This document shows, in pieces, positions 41,260 to 49,462 of a DNA stretch of 64,000 bases. Positions within the stretch are counted from its first letter, which is position 1; each line of letters begins with the position of its first letter. The notes below the pieces were generated by a model that made no database searches, had not been told where the DNA came from, and saw only the letters and a list, made by a program, of their open reading frames with translations. Made by a program: the position numbers and the translations under genes. The stretch comes from Nocardia brasiliensis ATCC 700358 (lineage in GTDB: Bacteria > Actinomycetota > Actinomycetes > Mycobacteriales > Mycobacteriaceae), in assembly GCF_000250675.2 (NCBI RefSeq), contig NC_018681.1:1860001-1924000 (forward strand). Direction: 5' to 3'.

Positions 41260-42222
41260 ATGAGCACACGCGACACCACCACCTTGCTGGCGCAGTTGCG
41301 CGCTGTCCGCGATCTGACCAACACCGAAATCCAGGTCGCCGAAACCCGCATCGCACAGGCGCGCACGGACGCGGTGCGCCGGGAGTTGTCCGAGAACGCC
41401 GGCAACGCCCGCGCTCGCGCCGCCGCCATCGAAGCCGCCCTGCGCGAATTGGGCGGTATACCAACCAGAATCGGCCCCTTCCTCGGCCGGGCCGTCGCTG
41501 CGGTCAAGGCGATGGGCGAGCAGGCGCAGCCGTTCGACGAAGCGCTGCTCGGCGATCTCGTCCTGGAGCATCAGCTGCTCGACCGTGCCCGCTACCTGAA
41601 GGCGCTGGCCACCACCGCCGAGCACGCCGGGATCGTGGCGTTGGCGGACCGGCTGATCGCCGCGCACTCGGCGACCGTCGACTGGCTCACCACCGTGCTG
41701 GCCGAGGACGCGCTCGGTGGCCCGGCGGCATTGCGCCGCACGCCGTTCCAGGCGGCCGCCGGTACCGCGGTGAAGCTGGTCAACATCCCGGTGACCTGGT
41801 CCGCGCGTGGTATCGACCGGGCGCTGGATACTTTCCGCAGCGCACCGCCCGCGCTCGAAGAGCTGCTCGCCAGGGGCGCGTACGCGGGTGATGTCGCCGT
41901 GAAAACGCTTGCCGCGTCCCGTGATGCGGTCCTGGAGACCGCCGAGCAGGTGGCCCGTCGTGAAGGCGCGAGCGGTGCCGCCGATGCGGTCCACTCGTTG
42001 CGTACCAGCACCGGCGTGCTCGAACCGGCGGAATTACCGATCGCCGATTACGCCGACCTGAACGTGACCCAGGCCGTCGCCGCGATCAAGGACCTGACCT
42101 CGCCCGCCGACATCCGCGCGATCGTCGCCTATGAGGAGGAGCACAAGGACCGGCACGGTGTCATCTCCGCCGCGCAGACCCGGCTGGCCGCGATCGCCCA
42201 AGAGGTGACCGGCTTGAACTGA
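41260..42222 (+). CDS. Ferritin-like domain protein with C-terminal helical domain
   Basis: A 320-residue protein. The central region (RIGPFLGRAVAAVKAMGEQAQPFDEALLGDLVLEHQLLDRARYLKALATTAEHAGIVALADRLIAAHSATVDWLTTVLAEDA) has the spaced E/H residues of a ferritin-like four-helix bundle (DUF892-like). The C-terminal 50 residues (IADYADLNVTQAVAAIKDLTSPADIRAIVAYEEEHKDRHGVISAAQTRL) match a small helical module common on actinobacterial proteins. The role is unknown, perhaps iron- or stress-related. GAAGGA precedes the ATG. Confidence 0.75.
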   Translation: MSTRDTTTLLAQLRAVRDLTNTEIQVAETRIAQARTDAVRRELSENAGNARARAAAIEAALRELGGIPTRIGPFLGRAVAAVKAMGEQAQPFDEALLGDLVLEHQLLDRARYLKALATTAEHAGIVALADRLIAAHSATVDWLTTVLAEDALGGPAALRRTPFQAAAGTAVKLVNIPVTWSARGIDRALDTFRSAPPALEELLARGAYAGDVAVKTLAASRDAVLETAEQVARREGASGAADAVHSLRTSTGVLEPAELPIADYADLNVTQAVAAIKDLTSPADIRAIVAYEEEHKDRHGVISAAQTRLAAIAQEVTGLN

Positions 42223-42246
42223 TACCGCCTATTCGCCACTGGCACC

Positions 42247-42270
42247 GGCCGACTCGAATTCGGGTCGGCC
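42247..42270 (+). terminator. Hairpin terminator after the ferritin-like gene
   Basis: A nearly perfect 24-bp palindrome (GGCCGAC…GTCGGCC around CGAATTCG) starts 24 bases after the stop codon. Confidence 0.6.
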
Positions 42271-42414
42271 TGTGCATATAGTCATCCGGGCCGTGCTCGC
42301 CACCACGGGCCGCTTGCTGCGGTGATCGCGGCGCCTCGTGCAGGTTTGCCGGTCAGCCGGGCGATTCGTCCGGGCACGTCGCGTCCGGTGTGGTTCGCAG
42401 CGATACTGGATCCC

Positions 42415-42588
42415 GTGACCGGTGATGCGCTGCCAGCTCGAGCGAGTACGGAGGAGTTCGAGCACGTGATCGGCGGGACGCCGCAGCGGGTCGGCACCTT
42501 CTGGTCCCGGTTCGCCGATCACCGCTGGGAACGGCCGGACGCCGAACTCGACGCGGTGCGCTACGAGGGTGACGGCGCCCGCCGATGA
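42415..42588 (+). pseudogene. Truncated PAS-ANTAR-type gene (N-terminal remnant)
   Basis: A 57-codon frame whose residues 15-50 (EEFEHVIGG…VGTFWSRFADHRWERPDAELDAVRYEG) resemble the start of the PAS-ANTAR protein at 26114 (AMEETIG…WFRFWFADQRWEWSDELAAMYGY). It stops before the rest of the PAS domain and has no ANTAR part. The GTG lies 7 nt after GATACT, the same box and spacing as at 26114, and GATACTGGA is shared. The stop overlaps the ATG of the AraC gene (ATGA). It is either a decayed gene or a kept leader for translational coupling of AraC. Confidence 0.6.
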
Positions 42589-43568
42589 ACAACACCGATA
42601 CGCAGCGGGGCGACGCACGCGGCGGTTTCGCCCTGGACTCCACCGACCCGGCCCGCGTCTCGCGTGGTTTCGACATCTTCCGCCACGGGTGGCTCACCGA
42701 GGTCGGCTCGGCCTTCCCGCTGCCGACGTTCAGCTCCACCACCCGGGGCGATTTCCGGGTACGGACCCGGGTCGCGAAGGTGCGCGACGTGGCGGTCACC
42801 GATCTCGACAGCGCGTCCGTCATCCGCACCGCGGGCACCCCGTACGGCTACGCGGATCAGGTGCGGATGTACGTGGTGCGGCGCGGCACCTGGACGCTGG
42901 GCGGCATGCCGGGTGACGATGAATACCGCGTGACGGGTGGACAGTTCCTGCTGCGGTACGGTTCGCCGTTGCATTTCGGCGCGGTGCCGGACACCACCGT
43001 GCGGATCCTCACGCTGCCCTCGGCCGTGCTCGACTCGCGGCTGCGGAATCGGAGCAGCCTCGGCTCGGCGGATTCGGCCGAGATGCGCCTGCTGATGGCG
43101 CATACGACCATGGTCCAGGAGACCGTGACCGCGCTCGGCCCGGCCGGTGTGCACGCGGCGCACGACGCGCTGCTCGAGCTGGCCAGGGCCGTGCCGGCGG
43201 GGCGGTTCGACGACGCGGAGGCCGAGTTCCGGCCCGCGCTCGTCCGGGCGGCCAAGGATCTGGCGGACCGTCGCCTCACCGATCCGGACCTGTCGCCCGC
43301 GATGTTGGCGCGGGAACTGAACGTCTCGGTGCGCACGTTGCAGCGGGCCTTCACCGAGGCGGGGGAGCCCGCGGCGACCTATATCCGGCACCGGCGGCTG
43401 GACGCGGCGCGGCGCGCGCTCACCCGCCCCGGACGGCGGCCGACCATCGCGGAAGTCGCTGCGCGCTGGCACTTTTCGGACAGCAGTCACTTCGTCCGCG
43501 CGTTCAAGAAGCGCTACGGTCGAACGCCGGTCGACTACGCCCGCTCAGTGGGGGACGTCGGTTGCTGA
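42585..43568 (+). CDS. AraC family transcriptional regulator
   Basis: A 327-residue protein. The C-terminal double HTH is clear (LSPAMLARELNVSVRTLQRAFTEAGEPAATYIRHRRLDAARRAL…TIAEVAARWHFSDSSHFVRAFKKRYGRTPVDYAR). The N-terminal AraC-binding-like domain (about 20-180) would sense a ligand. The ATG overlaps the stop of the PAS remnant. The last 24 bases overlap the end of the convergent thioesterase gene. A likely target is not evident. Confidence 0.9.
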   Translation: MNNTDTQRGDARGGFALDSTDPARVSRGFDIFRHGWLTEVGSAFPLPTFSSTTRGDFRVRTRVAKVRDVAVTDLDSASVIRTAGTPYGYADQVRMYVVRRGTWTLGGMPGDDEYRVTGGQFLLRYGSPLHFGAVPDTTVRILTLPSAVLDSRLRNRSSLGSADSAEMRLLMAHTTMVQETVTALGPAGVHAAHDALLELARAVPAGRFDDAEAEFRPALVRAAKDLADRRLTDPDLSPAMLARELNVSVRTLQRAFTEAGEPAATYIRHRRLDAARRALTRPGRRPTIAEVAARWHFSDSSHFVRAFKKRYGRTPVDYARSVGDVGC

Positions 43569-44387
43569 AGGTTGCGGGGTCAGCTCGCCGCGCGGTCCGG
43601 TGAGATCGGCGACGCCCAAACACGTGTCGCCGCGAAAGATGCCGAGTTCGTAGTGCACGGTATCGGCTTCGAAAGAGCTGACCACGACACCGATTTCATA
43701 ATCCCCGGGATAGGTGACCTCGCCGATGTAGTCGATGCGGTGCGCTGTCGGCGCCAGATCGGGCACCAGGCCCGCCACGCCGAGCGCCGCGGCCGTGAAA
43801 GCGGCAACCGCCTCGTCGTACCAGGTCGCCAGGACGATGGCGTTGACGTGCTGATTGATATCGACGTCGGCGATCCGTGCCCGCAAGGGCGCGAAAAACG
43901 AGTAATGGTCACGGCTTCGGCGCTCGACCGCCGGCCGAGCGGGAGCCGGTTCGGTCGAATCCGGGAGGGACAGAGCCGTGAGATCGGCGATCATCTCGTC
44001 CGGCAGCGCGAGCGGTCCCGCGGGGCCGAGCAGCAGGATCGTCGCCCCGCCGCGGCCCACCCGCTCGGTGCCCGCGAACACCGCCTGTTCGTAGGTGAAC
44101 GACGACCGGCCGAACCGCCGGATACCGGTGTGCACCGAGATATCCGGGTCTGCGAGGCGGACCGGCGCGAGCCGTTCGGCCCGCTCACCGACGAGCACGA
44201 TCTGGAAGGGACCGAACGCACCGGAGCGCACGAGTCGCTCGAATCGAGGCAACTGCAATCGTCTGCGGGCTTCCAGCAGCCACTGCGCCAGCGCGGTCGT
44301 GCTCGCGGTGCCGTCCCGGCCCAGATCCGCCTGCCGCGGTTGGATATCGCACTGAACCGGATACAGGGAAACGTCGACAGAGCTCAT
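43545..44387 (-). CDS. Double-hotdog acyl thioesterase-like protein
   Basis: A 280-residue protein with two hotdog-fold halves. The first starts YPVQCDIQPRQADLGRDGTASTTALAQWLLEARR. The second has YSFFAPLRARIADVDINQHVNAIVLATWYDEA, with the usual DxNxHxN-type motif of acyl-ACP/acyl-CoA thioesterases (DINQHVN). It probably hydrolyses an acyl thioester in lipid metabolism. The start at 44387 has TAAGGT 7 nt upstream and is probably leaderless; a frame extension to 44519 is not supported. Confidence 0.8.
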   Translation of the reverse strand: MSSVDVSLYPVQCDIQPRQADLGRDGTASTTALAQWLLEARRRLQLPRFERLVRSGAFGPFQIVLVGERAERLAPVRLADPDISVHTGIRRFGRSSFTYEQAVFAGTERVGRGGATILLLGPAGPLALPDEMIADLTALSLPDSTEPAPARPAVERRSRDHYSFFAPLRARIADVDINQHVNAIVLATWYDEAVAAFTAAALGVAGLVPDLAPTAHRIDYIGEVTYPGDYEIGVVVSSFEADTVHYELGIFRGDTCLGVADLTGPRGELTPQPSATDVPH

Positions 44388-44470
44388 GCAAGGGACCTTA
44401 GATCCGTCCGCTAGCCGAGGCCATCGCAAAAGTCCTGGTGGCGGGAACGTTCTACCAGGTTGGCGCGGAT

Positions 44471-45202
44471 CTACCGGGCGGCATCCGAAGGTGCTCGAGC
44501 GGCGGTCCGCCGGCTCCACTGATCGATCGCGTGCTGGAACGCCTCGTTCACCAGCAGGAGGAGCTCGGTCGAGGCGACGAACCGGTCGCCCGCCGGGGTG
44601 TCGACGCCGAGAATCTCTGCGGTGCGCTGGGATTCGGCGGCCAGGGCCTCGCTCATCTGCAGCGTGGCGTGCAGGTTGCGCAGCCAGAGATCATCATCGA
44701 TGACATAGCGTTCGCGACGTCCACCGGGCACTCGTTCGCGCCGTAGCATGCCCTGCTGTTCGAGGAAGGCGACGGCGTGTGAGACGGACGCCGGACTCAC
44801 CTGGAGGAGCTGGACCAGCTCGGCGGCGGTGCGCGCGCCGGAGTCGGTGAAGTGCAGGCAGGCCAGTACGCGCGCCTCCATCCGGGCGAGGCCCTGCCCG
44901 ACCAGCAGCGCGGTGAAGGATTCGGCGGCGTGTTGGACCTCCTGCGGGTCGCGACCGAAATCGCTGTCCGGGAGTGGGCGTGTCGTCGGCTGCGGTCGTT
45001 TCTGCCGACGCGCACGCTGACGGGTGTCTTCGTCCGCCCGATCCGCGCGGTAGCCTTCGGCCCCGCCGTTGCGAGTGACCTCGCGCATGATGGTCGAGGC
45101 GGGCCGCCCCAGCCGTCGGCCGATCTCCGCGTAGCCGAGTCCCTCGGACAGGCCGGTGGATATGCGCTGCCGATCCTCGTTGCTGAGCCTGCCTCCGGGC
45201 AT
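44471..45202 (-). CDS. IS30-type HTH fused to GbsR/MarR-like regulator
   Basis: A 243-residue protein. Residues 6-45 (LSNEDRQRISTGLSEGLGYAEIGRRLGRPASTIMREVTRNGG) are an HTH_38 domain, as at the start of IS30-family transposases. A charged linker follows. Residues 85-190 form a GbsR/MarR-like winged helix (ARVLACLHFTDSGARTAAELVQLLQVSPASVSHAVAFLEQQGMLRRERVPGGRRERYVIDDDLW). No DDE catalytic domain is present, so it is a regulator with two possible DNA-binding parts. GAGGAG lies upstream of the ATG at 45202. Its 5' region has repeated CATTGCA motifs. Confidence 0.85.
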   Translation of the reverse strand: MPGGRLSNEDRQRISTGLSEGLGYAEIGRRLGRPASTIMREVTRNGGAEGYRADRADEDTRQRARRQKRPQPTTRPLPDSDFGRDPQEVQHAAESFTALLVGQGLARMEARVLACLHFTDSGARTAAELVQLLQVSPASVSHAVAFLEQQGMLRRERVPGGRRERYVIDDDLWLRNLHATLQMSEALAAESQRTAEILGVDTPAGDRFVASTELLLLVNEAFQHAIDQWSRRTAARAPSDAAR

Positions 45203-45594
45203 GCGGTGCCGATCTCCTCGGTGTGTCGGTGTGTCGGTGCGGCGATGCCCGCCGTTGGCTGCCCAAGTATGCCGTCTGCTAGATCTCATTGCAAAGGGGT
45301 GAGGCAAAGCTGCATTGCGTTCACTCTCAATGTCATTGCAATGGACTGTAGAAGTGCGAGCTAAAGTCGCCTTCGCATCGTGATTGAATGTTGATGATTT
45401 AGTAAACGCAATGTATGTTCGATGGCGTTCAGAGATTCCAAAACATTGGAGCCTGCGATGCGCTGACAACGCACCCGAGGAGATTCGTGATGAGGACCAT
45501 GACCGCGCAGCATTCGACCGCCGCCGCCGTGCGCGAGACCGAGTCGGCCCAGCGTCCGGCGCGTCGGTGATCGACCGGCGCGCGAGCAACGCCC
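45203..45594. other. Regulatory stretch with repeated CATTGCA motifs
   Basis: About 390 bases between the divergent HTH and LysR genes. CATTGCAA occurs at 45286-45293, CATTGCG at 45313-45319 and the palindrome CATTGCAATG at 45334-45343, a likely operator cluster for the HTH protein. The region is less GC-rich than its surroundings around 45360-45450. A 26-codon frame lies at 45490-45570. Confidence 0.5.
45490..45570 (+). CDS. Possible 26-residue leader peptide
   Basis: A short frame with a good GAGGAG site about 5 nt before its ATG, reading MRTMTAQHSTAAAVRETESA… and ending 24 bases before the LysR ATG, which itself lacks a ribosome-binding site. It may be a leader or the head of a lost gene. 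The evidence is only the site and spacing. Confidence 0.3.
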   Translation: MRTMTAQHSTAAAVRETESAQRPARR

Positions 45595-46488
45595 ATGCTG
45601 GAAAGACACGAGTTCGAGGCTTTCCTCACGCTGGCCGAAGAACTGCATTTCGGCAGGACCGCCGAGCGCCTGCGGGTGACCACCAGCCGGATCAGCCAGA
45701 CCATCGGCAAGCTCGAACGCCGCATCGGCAGTGCGCTTTTCGAGCGCAACAGCCGCACGGTCGCCCTCACGCCACTGGGCAGACAGTTACGCGACGAGTT
45801 GCGTCCCGCCTACGAGCAGATCACCGCGAGCATCCTGGCCGCCAGCCGAGGCGGTAGCGTCGAACGGACCATCACGGCCGGTTTCTCGACGCCATGGTGC
45901 GGGAATCTGCTGGTGCGCGCGGCGGATCTGTTCCGCATCCGCTACCCCGGCGCCACCGTCGGCATCGAAGAGATCCAGCTGACCGATCCGCTCCGCCGGA
46001 TGCGTTCGGGCGCAGTCGATCTCCAGCTCACCGCATTCCCGATCGCCGAACCCGACATCATGACCGGGGCAGTCGTCTTCACCGAACCGCGCGGACTGAT
46101 GGTGCCCGAGCAGCATCCCTTCGCCGCAGCGGAATCAGTGTCCGTAGAAGACCTCGCGGACACGAAACTGGTCACCCTTGCGGATGAATTGGTCCCGCGC
46201 TACTGGATGGACTGCCACTTTCCCCGCCGGACTCCCGCGGGCCGGCCGATTCCGCAGGGACCCGCGACGACCTTCTGGGCGGAGGTGCTCGTGCACGTCA
46301 GCCAGGGGGCCGGCGTCAGTACCGTCGCCCTGCGGGCCGAGCGGTTCCACTCGCACCCGGGAATTGTGTTCGTCCCCTTCCGGGACGCGCCGACCATCGA
46401 TTACGGGCTGATGTGGCCGCGGGCCGGACAGCATCCGTTGGTCCAACCATTCCTCGAAACCATCACCGAGGCAGCGCTTTCGGCGTGA
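45595..46488 (+). CDS. LysR family transcriptional regulator
   Basis: A 297-residue protein. The N-terminal HTH (FEAFLTLAEELHFGRTAERLRVTTSRISQTIGKLERRIGSALFERNSRTVALTPLG) is canonical LysR, and residues 90-295 form the periplasmic-binding-like effector domain (TITAGFSTPWCGNLLVRAADLFRIRYPGATVGI…). Two alpha/beta hydrolase genes follow in the same direction and are plausible targets. The ATG at 45595 has no Shine-Dalgarno site. Confidence 0.92.
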   Translation: MLERHEFEAFLTLAEELHFGRTAERLRVTTSRISQTIGKLERRIGSALFERNSRTVALTPLGRQLRDELRPAYEQITASILAASRGGSVERTITAGFSTPWCGNLLVRAADLFRIRYPGATVGIEEIQLTDPLRRMRSGAVDLQLTAFPIAEPDIMTGAVVFTEPRGLMVPEQHPFAAAESVSVEDLADTKLVTLADELVPRYWMDCHFPRRTPAGRPIPQGPATTFWAEVLVHVSQGAGVSTVALRAERFHSHPGIVFVPFRDAPTIDYGLMWPRAGQHPLVQPFLETITEAALSA

Positions 46489-46612
46489 GCCGCCGCGTCG
46501 GTGATCGTTTAGCCCCGCTACATCCGGCGTTGCCGACATGCCGCTTGTTGCGCCTGTCGCCGGCTGTTGAAATTCGTAGTGCCGCTGAAAATGTTTGCTG
46601 AGAAAGGCACGA

Positions 46613-47452
46613 ATGGTGCAGACCATCACCACGCCCGGAGGCGTCGATCTCGCCTTCGACCGGATCGTCGGCGGTACCGCCGGAACGGTCATCTTGATCG
46701 GTGGCGCGTTCAGCTATCGAAAGTTTCCGAAACTGGTCGAGCTGGCCGAGATATTGGCGCAACAGTACGGGTTGACGGTCGTGAATTACGACCGGCGCGG
46801 ACGTGGCGACAGCACCGATTCACCCGGTGTCTACAGCGTGGAGAACGAGATCGACGACCTCGCCGCGCTGATCGAGGCAGTCGGCGGACGCGCCGCGGTG
46901 TTCGGTTGGTCGTCGGGCGCGGGCCTGGCGCTGCTCGCCGCCGCTTCCGGGCGAGTGCGCGGTATCACGAAAGTGGTGGCCTACGAACCACCTTTCGTCA
47001 CCGACAAGAAAAACTTCGTTCCCCCAGCGGATCTGGCAGCCGGACTGCACGAGAAGATCGCCGCGGATCGCCGCGCGGAGGTGGTGCGCTACTACATGAC
47101 CAAAGGCATGGGCATGCCGTGGTTGCTCGCCGCGGTCATGCGATTCACCCCGTTCTGGAAGTCGCTGTTGGCCACCGCTCCCGCCACGGCCCACGATTGG
47201 GCGATCATGGGCCCGTACATGCGCGGTGCGGCGCTGCGGCCCGCCGAGTGGGCGGGCGTCGAGGTGCCGACCCTGGTCATCTCGGGAACCAAGAGTGGAC
47301 CTTTGTTGCGGTCGGCCGCCCGTGCCATTACCGCCGTGCTCCCCAACGCGCGGCACGAGGAAGTGGCGAAGCTGAGCCACAATCCGAAAATCGCACTCCT
47401 GGCACCGGTTTCCGGTGCGTTCCTCGTCGGCGCGGATCTCTCCGCGGCCTGA
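46613..47452 (+). CDS. Alpha/beta hydrolase
   Basis: A 279-residue protein. The oxyanion-hole region is ILIGGAFSYRKFP, the nucleophile elbow is VFGWSSGAGLALLAA (Ser in GWSSG), and the fold follows YDRRGRGDS…SVENEIDDLAALIEAVG. A candidate His is in KLSHNPK. It resembles small intracellular esterase- or haloperoxidase-like hydrolases. The ATG at 46613 follows AAAGG. The substrate is unknown. It is the first of two adjacent hydrolase genes. Confidence 0.88.
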   Translation: MVQTITTPGGVDLAFDRIVGGTAGTVILIGGAFSYRKFPKLVELAEILAQQYGLTVVNYDRRGRGDSTDSPGVYSVENEIDDLAALIEAVGGRAAVFGWSSGAGLALLAAASGRVRGITKVVAYEPPFVTDKKNFVPPADLAAGLHEKIAADRRAEVVRYYMTKGMGMPWLLAAVMRFTPFWKSLLATAPATAHDWAIMGPYMRGAALRPAEWAGVEVPTLVISGTKSGPLLRSAARAITAVLPNARHEEVAKLSHNPKIALLAPVSGAFLVGADLSAA

Positions 47453-47479
47453 CACCCAGCAATCTTGAAGGATCACCCC

Positions 47480-48397
47480 ATGCGAATCCGCATCGTGTCA
47501 TTGGCCGCCTCGAGCGCCGTGGCCCTGTCCGCAGTGCTGCTCGCCGGCTGCGGCGACACCGGCGACACCGGCGACACCGACGGCGCGGTTGCGTCGGAAA
47601 CACGTTCTGCCGTAGATGATCCGGTGTCCGCCGACGGTAAAGGCCGGTATGCCGAGATCAACGGCGGGCGGCTCTACTACGAAACACAGGGCACCGGACA
47701 GCCGCTGATCCTGCTGCACGGTGGGCTCGCCACCGCTGAATCCACGTTCGGCACTTACGTTCCCGAGCTGTCCAAGACACGCCGGGTCATCTCGGTGGAC
47801 CTGCAAGCCCACGGTCACACGCCCGATCGCGAGCGGGCGTTGAGTTACGAGTCACTGGCCGATGACATTTCGGCGCTGATCACGCATTTGAATCTCGGCA
47901 GGACGGATTTGTTCGGCTACTCGCTGGGCGGCGGTGTCGCCATGCAGGTCGCGGCGCGCCGACCGGATCTGGTCGGCCGCCTCGCCATCGCGTCCGCCCC
48001 GTACCGCTTCGACGGCTGGCTGCCCGAGACCCGAGCGGGGATGGCCGCGATGAACCCCGATGCGCTACGCGAGACTCCGCTTTACCAGTTGTACAGCGGT
48101 GTCGCTCCGGACCCGGCGGGTTGGACGGCCCTGGTCACCAAGACCAGGCAGCTGCTCACCCAGGACTACGACTGGACCGCGCAACTCCCGAAAATCCAAG
48201 CACCCGCGCTCATCCTCACCGCGGAATCCGATGCCCTGTACCGCGAGCACACCACCGACCTCGTCGCACGGCTCAACGGCGGAAAGGGTGCACGTCTCGA
48301 AACAGTCCAGGGCACAACCCATTACGACATCATGTACCGCCCAGATCTACTCGTACCGCTACTCACCTCCTTCCTGGATTCGACGCCGGTTCGATAG
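47480..48397 (+). CDS. Alpha/beta hydrolase lipoprotein
   Basis: A 305-residue protein with a lipoprotein signal (AASSAVALSAVLLAGC lipobox) and a short Gly-Asp-Thr repeat linker (three 9-bp units, 47552-47578). The hydrolase core follows: PLILLHGGLATAES, FGYSLGGGVAMQVAARRPDLV (nucleophile Ser), LILTAESDALY (Asp) and QGTTHYDIM (His). It is exported and anchored to the membrane. GAAGGA precedes the ATG at 47480. It begins 27 bases after the upstream hydrolase stop, so co-transcription is likely. Confidence 0.9.
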   Translation: MRIRIVSLAASSAVALSAVLLAGCGDTGDTGDTDGAVASETRSAVDDPVSADGKGRYAEINGGRLYYETQGTGQPLILLHGGLATAESTFGTYVPELSKTRRVISVDLQAHGHTPDRERALSYESLADDISALITHLNLGRTDLFGYSLGGGVAMQVAARRPDLVGRLAIASAPYRFDGWLPETRAGMAAMNPDALRETPLYQLYSGVAPDPAGWTALVTKTRQLLTQDYDWTAQLPKIQAPALILTAESDALYREHTTDLVARLNGGKGARLETVQGTTHYDIMYRPDLLVPLLTSFLDSTPVR

Positions 48398-48401
48398 CCG
48401 G

Positions 48402-48430
48402 ACGGCCGCCGGAAGCACTCCGGCGGCCGT
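48402..48430. terminator. Strong hairpin terminator
   Basis: A perfect 12-bp stem (ACGGCCGCCGGA / TCCGGCGGCCGT) with a 5-nt loop, starting 4 bases after the hydrolase lipoprotein stop and serving the convergent small-membrane-protein gene too. Confidence 0.72.
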
Positions 48431-48451
48431 GTACGGCAGCCTGTCGCGGCG

Positions 48452-48718
48452 TTACGACGGCCTGGATTGCAGGCTGCACCTGCCGTCGGTGCAGACCCGA
48501 TGCAGGCGTCCCCGCGACAGCGTCTGCGCCAGGCCGATCGCCCAGCAGGTGGGGCAGCCGCGCAATGCCACCAGACCCGGCACGATGAGCAGCAAGCCGA
48601 TCCAGCCGAGGAACGGCAGCAGTGCCATCGAGGCGGCGAGGAAGCCGAAACCGATGGCGCCCTTGGCCAGGTGGACCGGCAGGGATCTGCTGGCGAACGA
48701 CGGTGCGTCGGTGTTCAA
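48452..48718 (-). CDS. Small membrane protein downstream of ECF sigma
   Basis: An 88-residue protein with a hydrophobic central part (GAIGFGFLAASMALLPFLGWIGLLLIVPGLVALRG), then a CPTC motif (RGCPTCWAIGLAQTLSRG). The TTG start overlaps the sigma factor stop codon (TTGA), so its translation is coupled. It resembles DUF2892-like small proteins. A role as a membrane partner or redox-sensing modulator of the sigma factor is possible because of the position and the CxxC, but this is inference. Confidence 0.68.
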   Translation of the reverse strand: MNTDAPSFASRSLPVHLAKGAIGFGFLAASMALLPFLGWIGLLLIVPGLVALRGCPTCWAIGLAQTLSRGRLHRVCTDGRCSLQSRPS

Positions 48719-49266
48719 CGCGGTTCACTCCCCTCGATGACGGAGAGGTGCGCCCGCACCGCCGCCCGGGCACGATGCAGCCGCGACTTCATCGCCGCCG
48801 CGCTGAGCCCGAGCGACGCGGCGACCGTCTTCCCCGGTAGCCCCTGGATATCCCGCATGATCAGGACGCGACGCTGATCTTCGGGCAGCAACGCCACGGC
48901 GGCGGCCACCCGTTCGATCTCCAATCTGCTCAGCACGTCGTCCTCGGCCGAGGGCGAAAGCTCCTCCGCCACCGGCGCAGTGCGGCGCGTGAACAACTGG
49001 GCGCGGCGCAGGCATTCGTTCCGCACGATCCGGAACACCCAGGACGCGAGCGCCGTGGTCGCACGCAGCGTGCCGATCTTGCGGAACAGCACGATGACCG
49101 CTTCTTGCGCCGCGTCCTCCGCGTCCTGACTGCTCGCGCACAGCGACGTCGCGAACCGCCGGATATGGGGATACGCCCCCGAAACCAGTGCGGTGATGGC
49201 GGTTTCATCGCCGTGCTGGGCCGCCAGCACCAGCTGGTCGGCCGGCCACGCAGCCAATTCACTCAT
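48715..49266 (-). CDS. ECF-subfamily RNA polymerase sigma factor
   Basis: A 183-residue sigma-70 protein with region 2 (HIRRFATSLCASSQDAEDAAQEAVIVLFRKIGTLRATTALASWVFRIVRNECLRRAQ) and region 4 (RVAAAVALLPEDQRRVLIMRDIQGLPGKTVAASLGLSAAAMKSRLHRARAAVRAHL). No classical zinc anti-sigma gene adjoins; instead a coupled small membrane protein lies on each side (49259-49354 and 48452-48718). The start at 49266 overlaps the stop of the upstream peptide; a GTG at 49284 is an in-frame alternative. Confidence 0.92.
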   Translation of the reverse strand: MSELAAWPADQLVLAAQHGDETAITALVSGAYPHIRRFATSLCASSQDAEDAAQEAVIVLFRKIGTLRATTALASWVFRIVRNECLRRAQLFTRRTAPVAEELSPSAEDDVLSRLEIERVAAAVALLPEDQRRVLIMRDIQGLPGKTVAASLGLSAAAMKSRLHRARAAVRAHLSVIEGSEPR

Positions 49267-49354
49267 GCTTGTTCGCCCTTCCACGCCACCGCAGCACCGC
49301 CACGCAGCTGCACACCGACACCGCCGCCACCACGGCGATCACGATCACTGTCAT
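49259..49354 (-). CDS. 31-residue membrane peptide upstream of ECF sigma
   Basis: A 31-codon frame with a strong GAGGAGG site 4-5 nt before its ATG. The peptide is one hydrophobic helix (TVIVIAVVAAVSVCSCVAV) then LRWRGRANKHE. Its TGA overlaps the first codons of the sigma factor gene, so the two are translationally coupled. No homologue was recognised. It could be a leader or a short regulator of the sigma factor. Confidence 0.6.
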   Translation of the reverse strand: MTVIVIAVVAAVSVCSCVAVLRWRGRANKHE

Positions 49355-49462
49355 CGATCCTCCTCGACACCGGCCCTTTCGGCCGCTCCTACATAAGAGC
49401 GACCGAGGCGGAAAAAGGATTCGGCGACAGCAGCGCGGGTATCGTCGCAGCGTGCGGGCCGG

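Noticed and set aside
44471..45202. Possible IS30 transposase
   Set aside because: Only the HTH_38 domain is IS30-like. There is no DDE catalytic region and no terminal inverted repeats were seen.
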